64,000 nucleotides of DNA, taken from assembly GCA_025618425.1 (NCBI GenBank), contig CM046842.1, forward strand, positions 32,191,885 to 32,255,884, written 5' to 3'. Origin of the DNA: Heliocidaris tuberculata. Lineage: Eukaryota > Echinodermata > Echinoidea > Camarodonta > Echinometridae. Position numbers and translations under genes: made by a program. Under the pieces are notes generated by a model that saw only the letters and a list, made by a program, of their open reading frames with translations, searched no databases and was not told the DNA's origin. Shown one piece after another: positions 1 to 26,639 of this stretch (positions are counted from its first letter, which is position 1; each line of letters begins with the position of its first letter).

Positions 1-193
1 AAGAGAGAGAGAAAAAAAAAGGTTATCAGCCCTTTTGGGATGTCTTTATACTCAGAAATTCTCTGACATGCAAAAAAAAAAAAAAAAAAAAAAGGTCATC
101 AGCATTTTGGCTTCGAAAATAAGCTTTTGTTTCATTTCCAAAGGAGGGTGTCTTAACACCAAAACGGGGGTGTTTGAACACCTAGAACACCTG

Positions 194-338
194 GGGCCCG
201 TTGCACAAAACTTGCGTTTAATCGCAACTCCTAAAAATCAAACGCAAGTCCTTAATGCGCACTTCTGATTGGCTAAAAATAAAGTTGCGTTTGATTTTCC
301 TGAGTTGCGTTCAAACGCAAGTTTTGTGCAAGGGGCCC
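194..338. mobile_element. GGGCCC-ended palindromic MITE (family A) with CTG target duplication
   Basis: Inverted ends GGGCCCGTTGCACAAAAC and GGGCCCCTTGCACAAAAC continue into an imperfect palindrome with TTGCGTTTRAA arms. It is flanked on both sides by CTG (191-193 and 339-341). The centre carries TGATTGGCT, an inverted CCAAT box. It lies on the 3' side of the last visible PINX1 exon. Confidence 0.8.
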
Positions 339-417
339 CTGAACACCCAAAACACCCCCCTCAGTACACGCATGAGTTGGCCAAAAAGAGCTATAAATAA
401 AGTTTGGTTCATCTCAC

Positions 418-3400
418 CGATTGTGTTTGGGGTGTGACCGGAGCCGAGTTTGTCAGACGCCTACCCAGAATGCTGTTCATGCCTTCCTCACCATACTTTG
501 ACAGATCCTTGCCTCGAGTGAACTTCTTGTAACTGCAAGTATAATCATCATATTATGATAACATGCATTAAAATATATCAAATTCATGACAATTTATTAA
601 ACAGGAGGGGTATTTTCAAACTGTTCCACCACCCCTAAAAGTGGGCCATTATTATAGGCAAAGGCGGGTCAGGGGAGGCTGGGGGCTGGAGTCCCCCTTC
701 CTCACAAAAATTTTGAAATTACAAATATTCTGACAGTTAGATGGCCCCTTAGTAATTCTTATATCTTCTGTAGAATATTTGTTTTGTTGAAATTACATTT
801 TCACTGTGATAGTGTCAAAATTTTTGCTCGCTCATTTCGCTCACTCGCAAGAGATGCAAGCTTTGTACGTCTATGTCAGTAATTTCAAAAATATTCCTGG
901 CCTACCAACAAATTAATTAAGAACAGCTGCTCTACTTCAAAAAAAGTTATACTCATCATGAAACAAGCCGCATGCTCTAAAATATATTTGGCTAAAAGCA
1001 TGTCATATTTCTACTTACTGGACTCTGCTCCTAGATTTCTTAGAGCGTTCCTCCAGGCTAAGAGCTTCTCTATCAGTGGACGTAGAGGCCGTGTGACCCT
1101 CGTTTAGAGAGCTGAGGAGATCATTGAAGTCGTCTTGATGAGCGATCCAATTGTCTTCTTGACTAGCCTTACATCCAACACCTAGGAACAAACAAACAAA
1201 CAAATGTACGACGTTTCACTTGTTGCCATAGAAATTCGCGCTCCAAAGAGATTTGTACCTGCTAACTCAAACTCACCTAGGTTGTTGTTCTTGAGAGACA
1301 CTTTGACATGTGACACATTTCCATCCTCCTTGACCCCGAGACCTTTGCCCTTTGCCCAGCCCATCTTCTCCATCAACTTCTGACCATACTTGGTTGAATC
1401 TGAAAGACAAAAAGGGAGAGAAAAGAGTGAGAGAGAGGAAGAGAGAAAGAGCGAGAGAGGGAGAAAGAGAGAGAGAGAGGGGGGGGGAGAGAGAGGGAGA
1501 GAGGGAGAGAGAGAGAGAGAGAGGACTATTTGTAATAGATGGTTTGCCTAAGCATTCATTGATCATACATCATGTCATGATCGGGATGATGAGAGGAAAA
1601 TAATTATTTTAAATTTCACTTTCAACTCTGAAACTCCAAATTTGCAATAAAGTCTAAGTAAGAGTCGAAGAGTCTCTACATGTACATTGTATATCTGGCA
1701 AGTGTTTCCTCAAGTGTTTTGTCAGTGATTTTTACCGACAAATTTGCTCTCAGCCAATCAGATGCAAGGATTTCTGTAGCTTATAACAGTTGTCGATAAA
1801 AATCACTGACAGAACACTTGATGAAACGCTCCCCAGGTAATCTACATGATCTAGCAAATTTATGTAAATTAAATCTTGCTTGGAGCGATTTTGGTGTCTG
1901 TTTTGCTCGAAAGTCACCCTGTTGACGTGTTCCGGCTATACGGAGTACAGTCTGTGCATGGGCATGGACCTTCACTGGTAGGGGGAAGGTCGTGAAGCAT
2001 GATGACTACTAGAAGTAAAACTGTGATATAAACCGAGAAATTAATGTCAAACACATTGACAAAGGATCAGAGTTAGATCAGTATATAATTATCAAAGCCG
2101 ATTATAGTAATATAGCCAAGAAAATCCCCAACCACAGAACTCCGGATGTCAAATGATGCCGATGTGTAGATCAGGTCTTCAAGTACGTCTATAGTGGTCA
2201 GGAACAGTGTCGTAAATATGGATGGTCAGCCCAATCGTACTCCCGTCGTCGTACGTGCCCCAGCCACTTGGTGGGGAGCAACAGACGCGTACATGCAGGC
2301 TTCGATAACACACACATATGTACACAACCCAAACCAGAGTGTAACCAGGCCCGGGGACATACGTAATTACGTATGTACACGCACACCATTGGATGTTACT
2401 CAGGTGATAACCTAGACTGAAAATTCTGTCTCTCGTTCATTAGCCTCTTATTTTGGTAGGGTCAGCTCTACACTTAGAGACAGAAGCGGGCTGTTCGATC
2501 TGCTGTGCATTTACCAAATACACATTGGCTCACACACTAATAACAGTTTGAATACGGTTGCAAGATTTTCAAACGGAGAATACCTTGGACCCTGAATTAC
2601 CTGAAAAAAGGAGCTTTAAACGGATTATTCAGTCAAATTGATAAGTTGAAACGACTCCTTAAATAGTAGAGCTTAGGTCCAATCTATTTAATTTACAAAA
2701 TATATAAAAAAACAAAAATATACAGATTTTTCCAACTACATGTACATGCTGATTGTTCGTCGGCGATCAGTAAGTTTGCACAGCAGAGTGATGTAGGCCC
2801 GTTTCTGTATCTAAGTGAAAAGCCAAACCTACCAAAATAAGAGGCTAACGAACGAGAGACAGAATTTTTGGTTTAGTGATAACCGTGAGTAGAAGTACAC
2901 TTATACATACAAGCTCATCTGAAGATAACCTTGTACTCCAGACTAGCTTTTACAGGTGAATACTTTTTAGGCTTCAATAGCTTGTGTGTATCAGCGAGCC
3001 TTTTCCCAGTCTAGATCATTCATTCATACATGAGAGGAAAATCATTATCTAAAATTTCACTTTCAATTCTGAATCCCCAAATTTGTGGCACAGTAAGAGT
3101 TGAAGAGTCCCTGAATCAGGTAATCTAGCAAGAGGTAACGGATAGTTTTGGGAAGCCCTCAAAAACTTTTCGTGAGATTTCCTTGATTTTACTTAATAAA
3201 TAGCAGGGTACTAACATAACTAAGATGCTGTGAAGTTTTTTCCTCCGCAAGCGAAATATTTATCGAAGGAGAGGTGAAAAGTAATAAAAATCCCTGGCCC
3301 CAAAAAAGAGGGGATGTAAATTCAAACAACAGCCACACACATTACTCACAAGAGATTTCTGTGTGTTATAGAATACGCTACATATAGTGCAAAGCGCTGG

Positions 3401-6400
3401 GTTTATTGTGCGGGGAACCTTCGGGTGGATATGGTCCTAGCGTGAGGCAGTGAAAAGCCGATACCAAGCGTTTCTTAAAGATATTTACACTAAAATTTGT
3501 TCGAAATCGTGAATGGAATGTTAAATAATCTCGTACATGTGTCTTATGATAAAAGGAGAATAGTATGTGACTATTTCAGTTTCTTGCCAGAGTATGATCT
3601 TTGCTACCGAGACTGTCTATGACTGAGCTTTAAAGGGCCTATTCAAAGAAAATCACAAATATGGCAAATAATGTATCACTAGAAACTGGGAAGCTTACAG
3701 ATGGCAATCGTATAAGTTTTACTTCAATTGATTTGAAAATTGATTGAAAAATAACACAAATAATAAAACTTCTCAGCATCTGGGATATCCGAGCGATTCG
3801 CCAGAAATATAGCGATGTTTTGATGACGTCACACCGGTGACCAATCCTGCCTAAGCAGACGACGTCCTATAACGAATGAACGTAATTGCAATGCAATTAT
3901 TTTTCAAATTATAAAGAGTTTGGTGTATTTAAACATAACCGTATTTCACACCATTCTAAAAGGGGAGTGAAACAATTCTGATAACTAAAATCTTTTGTTT
4001 GTAAATATACAGGATAAGGATCAATGATCAATCAAAGAAACCACACTTTCGAATTGAAAAGCCCGCCGAATAATAGCATGGACTGTATACATTCCTTCTT
4101 TAAACGCAGAAAATGCCGCGGTGCATGCAGCTGAAAACTCAATGGCGTCTCATTTCGTTTACAAGCGAGTGATTCCTTTATTTTGTTAACACTGTATTTT
4201 TCATCAAAATAATACCATACACGAAGTTTAGAGTGAGGCAACAGATTAACATTCAGACAGACGCTAGTGGAGTAAGAGAAATAAATGAAGAGGACATGAC
4301 AAAACATGCACCGAAAATGTGAAAGATGTTGTGGGACATCGTCTGCTTAGGCAGGATTGGTCCCTGGTGTGATGTCACATCAGGGCTTTAGCCAGGATTT
4401 AAAAATTAGGTGTCCAAATTAAAAAGCAGGGTGTCCAAAAAATTGGGCGAGCACAGCGAGCCGTTCAGGGGGTCCAGGGGGCAGCGCCCCCGGCAGGGGT
4501 AAAAGGGGGCAGCGCCCCCTTTCCGCTGGAAATTTTGCATTATTTCTATCTAAAAAGACACTGTTTCTTTGCTTGTTTACTCCTAGCTTGCTGGAATTAT
4601 CCCCTCAGTGTTTAAGGTAAAAACATGTTGAAGTTACACATTCTGATGATTTGTTTTCCCTAGATGAATGTAAGTTTTCATTATACATGTATTAATGTAA
4701 GTATTACTTTACCACCAAGTTAACACTGTACCAATGTCGACCAAAAAAAAATTTTCGCCACCCCTCCAAAAGTCGCTCAGTGGGGGGGGGGGGGAGTGTT
4801 ATGGGGTCCAGTTCCCCTCCATAATTCTCTGACAAGCAAAAAAAAAAAAAAAAAAAGGGTTTCCTGGTCGAAAAAGGGGGGGGGCACAATCGCAAATAGG
4901 GGGGGGGGGACAATGCATTGTTTTCCCTCAAAAGGGGGGGGGCACGGGCCGGGATTGCCCCCCCCTTAATCCGCCACTGCGTATATGTGCGTACGTACAT
5001 AAATACACTGAATGCGCACAGTTCCGGGCGATTTTTCTTTTCCAATTTGTTTTTTCGCGGTTACCATTTCACTTGGTGAGCATCAATCTTGCGAGCGATA
5101 AGTAAAAAACCCCGTCATAAATCCACCGATTTCTTGAGTTTTAGCGCGTTTTCGGTGACTCTGTTCCTCACAACCCGACTTAAGCGCCGCATGACTTTAA
5201 AAAATGGCACTAATTCCGTATTTTTGAGGCAGGCTTTGGCTTTACAGATTGATTTTTTGAGGTGACTATGGACTTAATGTGGTAAGGAACAATTTCTCTG
5301 TGTAGTGTATCCGGTTGTAGATCTAGCGATAGTCTCATTACACGGATGATGATAATTTTTAGACCTCTCATTGTAACAGTGATAATGCGTTTCGGAAAGA
5401 AAATTTTCATAAAAGGTGTCGCGCAAAGACTAAGTAGCTACAGCCTAGACCCGTACGCACGTACGGTACTTGTTTGCGGGAGCGTTTACGACTTCGACTT
5501 CTGCTGAGAAGCCGAGGATATAAATTATCGTGAATACAAAACATCTTTACAAAAACTGAAAGGGCGTCCATCAAATGATTTTTAAAAGGCGTCTTGCAAA
5601 TTGATCTTTAACTATTAAAAGGGCGTCCATCAAATGATTTTGATCAAGGCGTCCTGCAAATTTTGCTGGGCGTCTTCCAGAAGAAATGGGCGTCCAAAAG
5701 ACGCCCAGACGCCCGGCTGGCTAAACCACTGCGTCACATATCCCAGCAGCGTTCGAAGAGCTCTTCAGGTGCTATAGCAAGGCTGTATTTTACCACTTTA
5801 TAAATGGTAAATTATTATTATTTCAAATGTTTCCATGCGTTGAATTTGGATAACTTTGTTTAATCTAAGCTTCACCTACACAATAATAAGAATCAAATAA
5901 ATAATGCAGAGTTCTAGTTCTACTTTAAGAAAATTAAACCTTGCTCACAACGTAGATCTATGTGTGTGTGTGTGTAATTGGGTTTTTACAGACGTGTATC
6001 AATCAGATATGATTATTTACGTCTGGGACCAACCTTTAATGTCACCATCCGAAAGGCGTGACTCAGTCTCGAACCTGGGTCCGCTGAATCACTTTATAAC
6101 TTCCACTGCACTGTTAGCTGGATTACAGGCGCACGCCACAATGCCACAACGCAATTTTGTTGTCTGTTTTTGAATTTGACTGCTGCAACAGTGCACAGTT
6201 GACAAACGTCAAGTTGTAATAAATGATTCGCCATCCCAGACGTGTGAATATTACTTATTTTTCTATCGCACAGGCACTGCCTAGCCTGTCCACAAAGAGT
6301 AGATCTAGATCCACATACAAAACATGTACAGTCTAATGACCACTATACGTGGTACATGGTGTGGTCTAGTATAGTCAAGGATTGTAATTCCGAACAGATT

Positions 6401-7160
6401 GTATTACCGAACGTGTAAAGTTAAGCGCCTAAAATGGGTTTTCATACGCTTGGAAATACGCGTATGAAAACCACACTATTGAAACAAAGGTGTGTCTTTT
6501 TCCCATAGGTTTCACACGTTCGGAATTACGGTACCTTTTTCAAGCGACCAAAACGCCGCGTCGTTGGGAAGGGGTTCACTCGGAAGGGAATATCGTATTA
6601 AATCTACGTTGTCTTTTTAAAATTTAATCAACTTCTTTTTCTGTAGGACTTTGAGCATTCATTATGTAAGTTTGACAGATATTCGTTTGATATTTAATTT
6701 TCTATCGTTGATTTTCTGAAAAGTGTTCGGACACTGGATCAACCACCATAGTACATGTAGTATAGGCTTGGCAATCGCCACTCACACATGTGTGAGATGG
6801 CCTATCGATCGCAAACAACACACACAATTTCCATGCAGCTTCACACACCATACACACATTTTCCTCGTCAGATCTATGCGTATCGTAAGATTGTGCAATA
6901 CATGCCTGACAATACATGCAGTGCAGTACGCCGCGGACACGGCAGTCGACTGCGCTAAGCTAAGGCTAAGCTGACTCAACTTGAAGTTGAGATATTGCTC
7001 CCCTCGCGTCGTCTTGCGTACCACACAATCATGAACATGCAAATTACTGGTCAAAAAAATTTCTTTATGTTATAAAAGTTGTAATACCTTCACTCCAAGC
7101 TTTGTTTCTAGGGTCAAAAGACAATTTCTGACGCCGCCGCGGCTCAGCAAGCATCGCCAT
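418..7160 (-). CDS. PINX1: PINX1 (G-patch telomerase inhibitor / nucleolar protein), 5' part, truncated by window edge
   Basis: Coding exons, 5' to 3' on the minus strand: 7160-7088, 1399-1277, 1181-1019, 532-418. Joined they give 158 in-frame codons, and each junction has an AG acceptor and a GT donor. The protein starts MAMLAEPRRRQK, closely matching the family N-terminus. Residues about 25-66 form the G-patch (YGQKLMEKMGW, GKGLG, then NNNLG). The EDNWIAHQDDF block and the basic SLEERSKKSRSRVHYKKF block follow, as in vertebrate PINX1. In that family the protein binds and restrains telomerase, works in nucleoli and rRNA processing, and the G-patch activates a DEAH helicase. The last visible exon ends at a GTGAGA donor, so the telomerase-binding C-terminal half lies off the left edge. 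The first intron is 5.7 kb and full of transposons. PLK1 is divergent, with 490 bp between start codons. Function is inferred from family membership. Confidence 0.93.
1423..1525 (+). repeat. (GA)n polypurine tract
   Basis: About 100 bp of GAGAGA and GGGAGA purine sequence in PINX1 intron 1, just upstream of exon 2 in transcript orientation. In the transcript it is a (TC)n polypyrimidine tract about 25 bases before the exon 2 acceptor. Open frames across it encode only RE or SL repeats and are not genes. Confidence 0.9.
1706..1838. mobile_element. Family A MITE, subtype with TCAAGTGTTTTGTCAG ends
   Basis: Palindromic element with arms running CTCAAGTGTTTTGTCAGTG and the complementary CACTGACAGAACACTTGATG. 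The core contains GCCAATCAGATGCAAGG and GTAGCTTATAACAG. Closely related copies occur at 17503, 25046, 46155, 60847 and 61077. Confidence 0.75.
2404..2884. mobile_element. Mutator-like non-autonomous element with 9-bp target duplication
   Basis: The 463 bp body (2413-2875) has inverted repeats of about 48 bp containing the shared blocks AATTCTGTCTCTCGTTC and TTAGCCTCTTATTTTGG. It is flanked by identical 9-bp direct repeats GTGATAACC (2404-2412 and 2876-2884). Long terminal inverted repeats plus a 9-bp duplication fit Mutator-like elements. There is no transposase frame. It sits in PINX1 intron 1. Confidence 0.82.
3131..3634. mobile_element. Family E repeat, copy 1
   Basis: About 500 bp sharing consecutive blocks with 49960-50445: AGCCCTCAAAAACT near the left end, GATAAATAGCA, GGTGGATATGGTCCTAG against GGTGGAAGGGTCCTAG, and a CTTTAA end. 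The right end meets TTAA at 3631. The left end is not clean here. Non-coding, in PINX1 intron 1. Confidence 0.6.
3822..4380. mobile_element. Inverted-repeat element with about 46-bp arms, interrupted on its right by a hAT-like insertion
   Basis: Arms at about 3824-3870 and 4332-4380 are near-perfect inverted copies sharing GACCAATCCTGCCTAAGCAG and ACGTC. About 460 bp lie between them. The right arm ends at GTCACAT, where the next element begins, and the sequence resumes at 5732. The left arm contains a consensus CRE, TGACGTCA (3824-3831). The outer ends are not resolved. Confidence 0.6.
4381..5731. mobile_element. hAT-like non-autonomous element, 1351 bp, 8-bp target duplication
   Basis: It starts CAGGGCTTTAGCCAGGAT and ends in the complement of CAGTGGTTTAGCCAGC. 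The flanks are TGTCACAT (4373-4380) and CGTCACAT (5732-5739), an 8-bp duplication with one CpG-type change. An 8-bp duplication and CAGNG-type ends are hAT hallmarks. GGGCGTC-rich subterminal repeats occur near the right end (about 5560-5720). A second element lies inside it. No transposase frame. Confidence 0.75.
4725..4981. mobile_element. Poly-C/poly-A hAT-type MITE nested in the 1.35 kb element
   Basis: It shares the blocks TCGCTCAGTG, CTCCATAATTCTCTGACAAG and the end AATCCGCCACTG with the elements at 54566 and 59601, including long G/C and A/T homopolymers. Its left boundary is not clear. The predicted frame across it is homopolymer artefact. Confidence 0.6.
5993..6165. repeat. Possible tRNA-like SINE fragment
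   Basis: Contains TCTCGAACCTGGGTCCG, which resembles a tRNA B box with its stem, preceded by GGGACCAACCTTTAATGTC. The string GATTACAGGCGCACGCCAC recalls primate Alu but has no Alu context, so that match is probably chance. SINE identity is weak. Confidence 0.35.
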
Positions 7161-7650
7161 CTTGTTGATGCACGTGGATGATCGGCGAATATGTAAATAA
7201 AAGTTAGTTACCAGACCAGGCAAAATACAAAATAAGTAAATTTATCATTTTATATGTCACTATAACATTTGAACATTCTGCTTTTAAATTTTTTTTCTAA
7301 ACTTATCATCAATATTTTTAAAGATATTAGTTCGAAAATAAATTATTTCAAGTGAAAATGCAAGGTTTATCAATAGCATTTTTTAGGATTAGCCTTGGAC
7401 CATTTTTAAATATATGTACAAATGCGTTTAAATGCCCGTACCTTTGACCAATCAGAGCACAGTATTTATTAAAGGCCGACATCCTCACTAGCCAATGAAC
7501 GGCCAGTATTCATACATTACCGGCCCGCTGTTTTTAAATGCACAAAACACTCGTCAGACACAGGCGATCGCAGCTGACTGATTCGACGTGAAAATATTTT
7601 CTGCCGTTTTTTCGACAAATTTTGAATTATTTGGCTGGAATTTAGAGAAG
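7161..7650. promoter_or_regulatory. Head-to-head PINX1/PLK1 intergenic region, probable bidirectional promoter
   Basis: These 490 bp separate the two start codons. Reading toward PLK1 they contain CCAAT at 7448-7452 and 7492-7496 (44 bp apart) and TTTAAA at 7533-7538, about 40 bp past the second CCAAT. Paired NF-Y CCAAT boxes followed by a CHR-type box (TTTGAA or TTTAAA) are the usual layout of G2/M genes, including vertebrate PLK1, repressed by the DREAM complex in G1. Both start codons sit in AAGATGGC, which resembles a YY1 site. No TATA box stands out. The transcription starts are not visible, so promoter activity and direction are inference. Confidence 0.65.
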
Positions 7651-22821
<15,171 letters not shown>

Positions 22822-22944
22822 TCTCGCAGACACAGTGGTCAAGAGTATACTGGCCGCAGTTGAACTCTTGGATGCAGCGGTCAACCGTTCACTGGCTTAA
22901 TAACATTTCTTAGAGGTCAAGAGTTCCCTAGCCTCAGTAGATCT

Positions 22945-23331
22945 TTATATTGCCCTACTTTGACCAAAGGTAATGGTTTATTTAAGAATTCATTAGCAGC
23001 CAACAGGCCGAATTGCAGGATTTTGTACAGCACACAAAAGCATAACTTCTCATTCTTACATAATCAAACAAAACAAAATAGTGTTAAATTGAAGATATAA
23101 TACATAGTGAAAAGGAGGCAACTGTTATCAGAACTTTGTCCAAAACATTTCAAAACGGAAGAAGTTTGGAGTTTGGACAATAAGAATATACTGAGCATTT
23201 GCTTATATCTTTCAAGTTTTACAATATAAAATGAACTCAGGTATTCAGGAAAGTTTCTGCATATTTTTAACCAGAAAAATATGAAATTTGCACAACTTGA
23301 CAGAACTTTGCTTCCCTTGTCAAAGTAGGGC
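22945..23331. mobile_element. Short inverted-repeat element just after the PLK1 stop
   Basis: TATTGCCCTACTTTGACCAA at about 22948 is inverted as TTGTCAAAGTAGGGCAGTAT at about 23312-23331. The arms are about 23 bp and the whole about 385 bp. It would lie in the 3' UTR if the mRNA extends past it. Confidence 0.6.
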
Positions 23332-25045
23332 AGTATAGGCTCTTAGTCTTGGTGGTGAACAGTTCAGTAGCAGATCGATTGCCAGTATCTTGAACAATGG
23401 TGGAGTCCAAAACATGTTGGATCAAGCAAACACCTTCCATAGCAGAACTTTCTCTGAGGCACTAGTAATACATAGCTACCAACCATTCCTATTTGCGGGA
23501 ATAATTCCTAATTTCTCGGCTTTCAAACTAATGTTGTAAACCCTAGAAGTATCAAGAATACAATGCATTCTCAATGAGACATGCCCCCCGAGATCTTTAC
23601 CTCCATAAGATGATAAGTGTATTAGTATGTGATACACACATGGTGCATGTCCAATGGAAGGGAAATAAACACTTTATATGTATGTACATGTACACTTATT
23701 TTAGTCCACAGTGGAGGTTTAAACAATGGTTTAGACCGTAGTTAAATTTAAACCTCTTTTGTGAATTTGGGCCTTTAACTTTAGCCTTACTGGTGCCTTC
23801 TGTGAATCTGTGCTTGTTTCTAAACAGAGCATATTGAGTGCCAATATTGAAGTCCTGACATGTTGGAGACTAACTGTACTTATAAAAAGTTTAGAGTTAG
23901 TTTCAATCTGTTTGTTTCAAGTTGTTTTGTACCATGTAAATAGAAATCTATAATGTACAGTGTATATATATCTCATTATTTGTATCTCCGTTGTACCTTG
24001 TAATATGTTTTAAACACGACAGATCTTTATCTAAATGTATAAAAAACATTTTCTTCTTGAAGTTGGAAGGTTGTAGACAGTTGAATTGGATTGGGACTGC
24101 AATATAAATGGAAAAAAGGATACCTTTTAGGTAGTTTCTTAGAGACCTTCCCGCTACAAAAATTGGTACATGTATGTACGTGGTGTAGAGTCTTGAGCCT
24201 CAAACCATTTTTATGTGGAATTTGCTTTATGGTTTGAATTCTTTGATTGTTATTGTTTAGCATCATGTTTTTTGTTAATTTTTGTTTAGATTAATGTTTG
24301 TCAATTTTTTAAAGGGTATCGTTTATCAGTTACAAAGATTCTGCGTTTCAAATTTATTTATACATGTAGATAGCTCACAGTGTATGATGACTGTCACTAA
24401 ACATGTGTAAAGCTGCTCACATATGACCTCTGTACTTTCATTAACTTTTGAACTTGAAACTTGCTAATCAACCAATTTTGTTGTTTATCCTATTCAGTGG
24501 TAACATGCTATGCCAAATTTTATGTAATGTTGTGGACATCTAGATGCATAAACTTCTACACACTATTGGAGTGTTTGAAACATCAAGCTTCTTTTGAAAT
24601 ATTTTCCTCCAAAAATGACATCTGTAGGGAATTACATTTTTCCCCCACAAGTGCACTGACTTTATGCTTCAGAGAGCAAAGAAATACAAACAAAAGAGTT
24701 AAATTTCTGAAACTGACATGTAGCTATAATCATGAAGAAAAGAAAAAAAATCTCTTATATGCCTCTACAAGCTTTTTGAGATACAAATGTATGAATATCT
24801 ATGCAATGTTTGACTTTATTTCACTTTAAAAAGCAAGCTGAGTTCTATCTTTTAAATGATGCGGGGAGTTGTTTTGGTGTACTTCTCCAGGCCCCTCCCC
24901 GGTCTTATAAATAAAGAGTTGCGATTGATTGCAACTTCATTTGTGATTGATATCAATTTGCAACTCTGTACATTAGAGGAGACAGTAAACATGTGATTGA
25001 TTCAGATCGATTGCAACTCTAAACTCCTGTACTCTAAGACGCAGC

Positions 25046-25191
25046 CCAGGGGAGCGTTTCATGAAAGGATTTGTCGGATATTTTATCCGACAAGTGTTAT
25101 AAGCTACTGAAATCCTTGCATCTGATTGGCTGAGAGCAAATTTGTCAGTAAAAATCACTGACAAAACGCTTGATGAAAGGCTCCCCAGATG
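25046..25191. mobile_element. Family A MITE downstream of PLK1
   Basis: GGGGAGCGTTTCATGAAAGG to GATGAAAGGCTCCCC, flanked by CAG on both sides, with central CATCTGATTGGCTGAGAGC and TTATAAGCTACTGAAATCC. Inverse orientation to the 17503 copy. Confidence 0.75.
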
Positions 25192-25192
25192 T

Positions 25193-25380
25193 CATACTGT
25201 CAAACCAGAAATCGTTAATGACAGCCAATTTTGCAGCAAGAAACTTTCGCGAATTGCAATAATTTTATGCTGTTTCGATTGTGATTTGATTAATTCGCGG
25301 CATGAAACTTTCGTGAATCTCGACCGCTTGCGAATTTCGCGAAAGTTTCATGCACGCAAAAATTTCTGGTTATACGGTAT
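25193..25380. mobile_element. TTTCGCGAA-family MITE
   Basis: Runs from TACTGTCAAACCAGAAATCG to AATTTCTGGTTATACGGTA, with repeated GAAACTTTCGCGAA. Ends and content match 61252-61451 and 26263-26460. TA-type ends suggest Tc1/mariner mobilisation. Confidence 0.7.
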
Positions 25381-26262
25381 CTGAGCACCTCCTTTTAGCT
25401 TCTACTTAGACTGGTTTGTGGGGTATTTCCTTGCCATGTACATTGTAGTCTAGTCAGTCAAAGGTCAAAGTTTTATGCAACTTGTATTCATGATCGTATG
25501 GGGCAAAGGCTCGTTAACACATTATTCATTAGGTTTTAAAACGAGCATAACATGGTGCAAATGATATAACTCAATTATGAATATTTGTTGAGCATTATTA
25601 CACTGCTTTCAAAATGCATTCATTCAAATTAAACACATGTGTAATGCCCCAATCAAACCTGTAGAGATAGATTAGGGAAACTTTAAACTGTGGTTGTTGA
25701 AAGGACGTATTGTAATTTGTACATTTAAAAAAAATTTTTAAAAACACTGCTTATTTGAAAAAGGAAAATAACACGAAAACTAGAATGTATTTGGAATGAA
25801 CTTTGAATGAATAGTACACACATAAGAGCTGAGCAAACTGAAGATTACCTAGATTGTCCAATCATTAATTGTTTGGGTTTTTTTCTGTTTTTCTGGGCTG
25901 TAACCACCTGTAAAACAGTGGCATTTTGGGGGGTCCATGTGTACAAGACATCTGTATCGAGCCCTTGACCCAATAAAAAGATCTTGAATATTTCATTCAA
26001 TATTTTGAATGCTAGCTGTGAGCTTTAGAATGTTGTTATAGCAGAGAGATACTTGTATACATGTATATATATATACACAATGTTTAGGCTTAGCGTTGAC
26101 TCTTATTCTGAAATGCAAGCACATTTTGATCTGTAAGCTTTATAATAATGAAATAAAATTTACTTGTATTTAAAAAAAACATGTTCTTCAAAAATTTATT
26201 TTGATTCATGTTGAGTCAATGGTTAAAACAAATTTGAGTGTACATTTATGTGTTGCTGAGAC

Positions 26263-26460
26263 TACTGTTAAACCGCTGAAACTTTCGCAATTTCTAAACT
26301 ACAGCCATTTTCACAGAAAGACACTTTCTCTGATTGCAAACATTCAGTGTTGTGTCAGTTGTAATTCAGTTATCTTCTCAGCACGAAACTTTCGCGATTC
26401 TAAAACACTTGCGAAATTGGAGACCATTAAATGCACACAAAAGCTTCTGGTTTTATAGTA
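26263..26460. mobile_element. TTTCGCGAA-family MITE, diverged copy
   Basis: From TACTGTTAAACCGCTGAAA to AAGCTTCTGGTTTTATAGTA, immediately followed by the next TA-flanked element at 26461. Confidence 0.65.
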
Positions 26461-26638
26461 CAGTGGAATCTCGTTATAACGAGGTCCTTGGGACCAGAGA
26501 AATTACCTCTTTATATCGAAACCTTGTTATATCAGGGCCAAAATACAATAGAATACAAAGAGATGGGACCAGGAAAATCACCTTGTTATAACGAGAGTTT
26601 GTTATATCAGTGCTCTTTATAACGAGGTTCCACTGTAC
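26461..26638. mobile_element. pogo/Tigger-type MITE (GTTATAAC family), well preserved
   Basis: CAGTGGAATCTCGTTATAAC to TATAACGAGGTTCCACTG, flanked by TA. Internal blocks GAAATTACCTCTTTATATCG, ACAATAGAATACAAAGAGA. A TA duplication and CAGTGGAAC ends fit the pogo/Tigger group. Confidence 0.8.
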
Positions 26639-26639
26639 A

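Larger units (their letters stand above)
22822..26170 (+). other. PLK1 3' region: probable 3' UTR, poly(A) signals, no further gene
   Basis: After the TAG the sequence is non-coding. AATAAA occurs at 23664-23669 and 26152-26157; either could end the mRNA and I cannot choose between them. The distal one is followed by T-rich and GT-rich sequence. Embedded are a 385 bp inverted-repeat element, an A-type MITE and a TA-type MITE. Otherwise AT-rich sequence without features. Confidence 0.45.

Noticed and set aside
6118..6140. Primate Alu-like string GATTACAGGCGCACGCCAC
   Set aside because: Surrounding sequence is not Alu and the rest of the window is clearly non-primate; likely chance similarity within a SINE-like repeat.
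7588..7650. N-terminal extension of PLK1
   Set aside because: The frame is open but would begin with GTG; the first ATG at 7651 has a good initiation context and fits family length.
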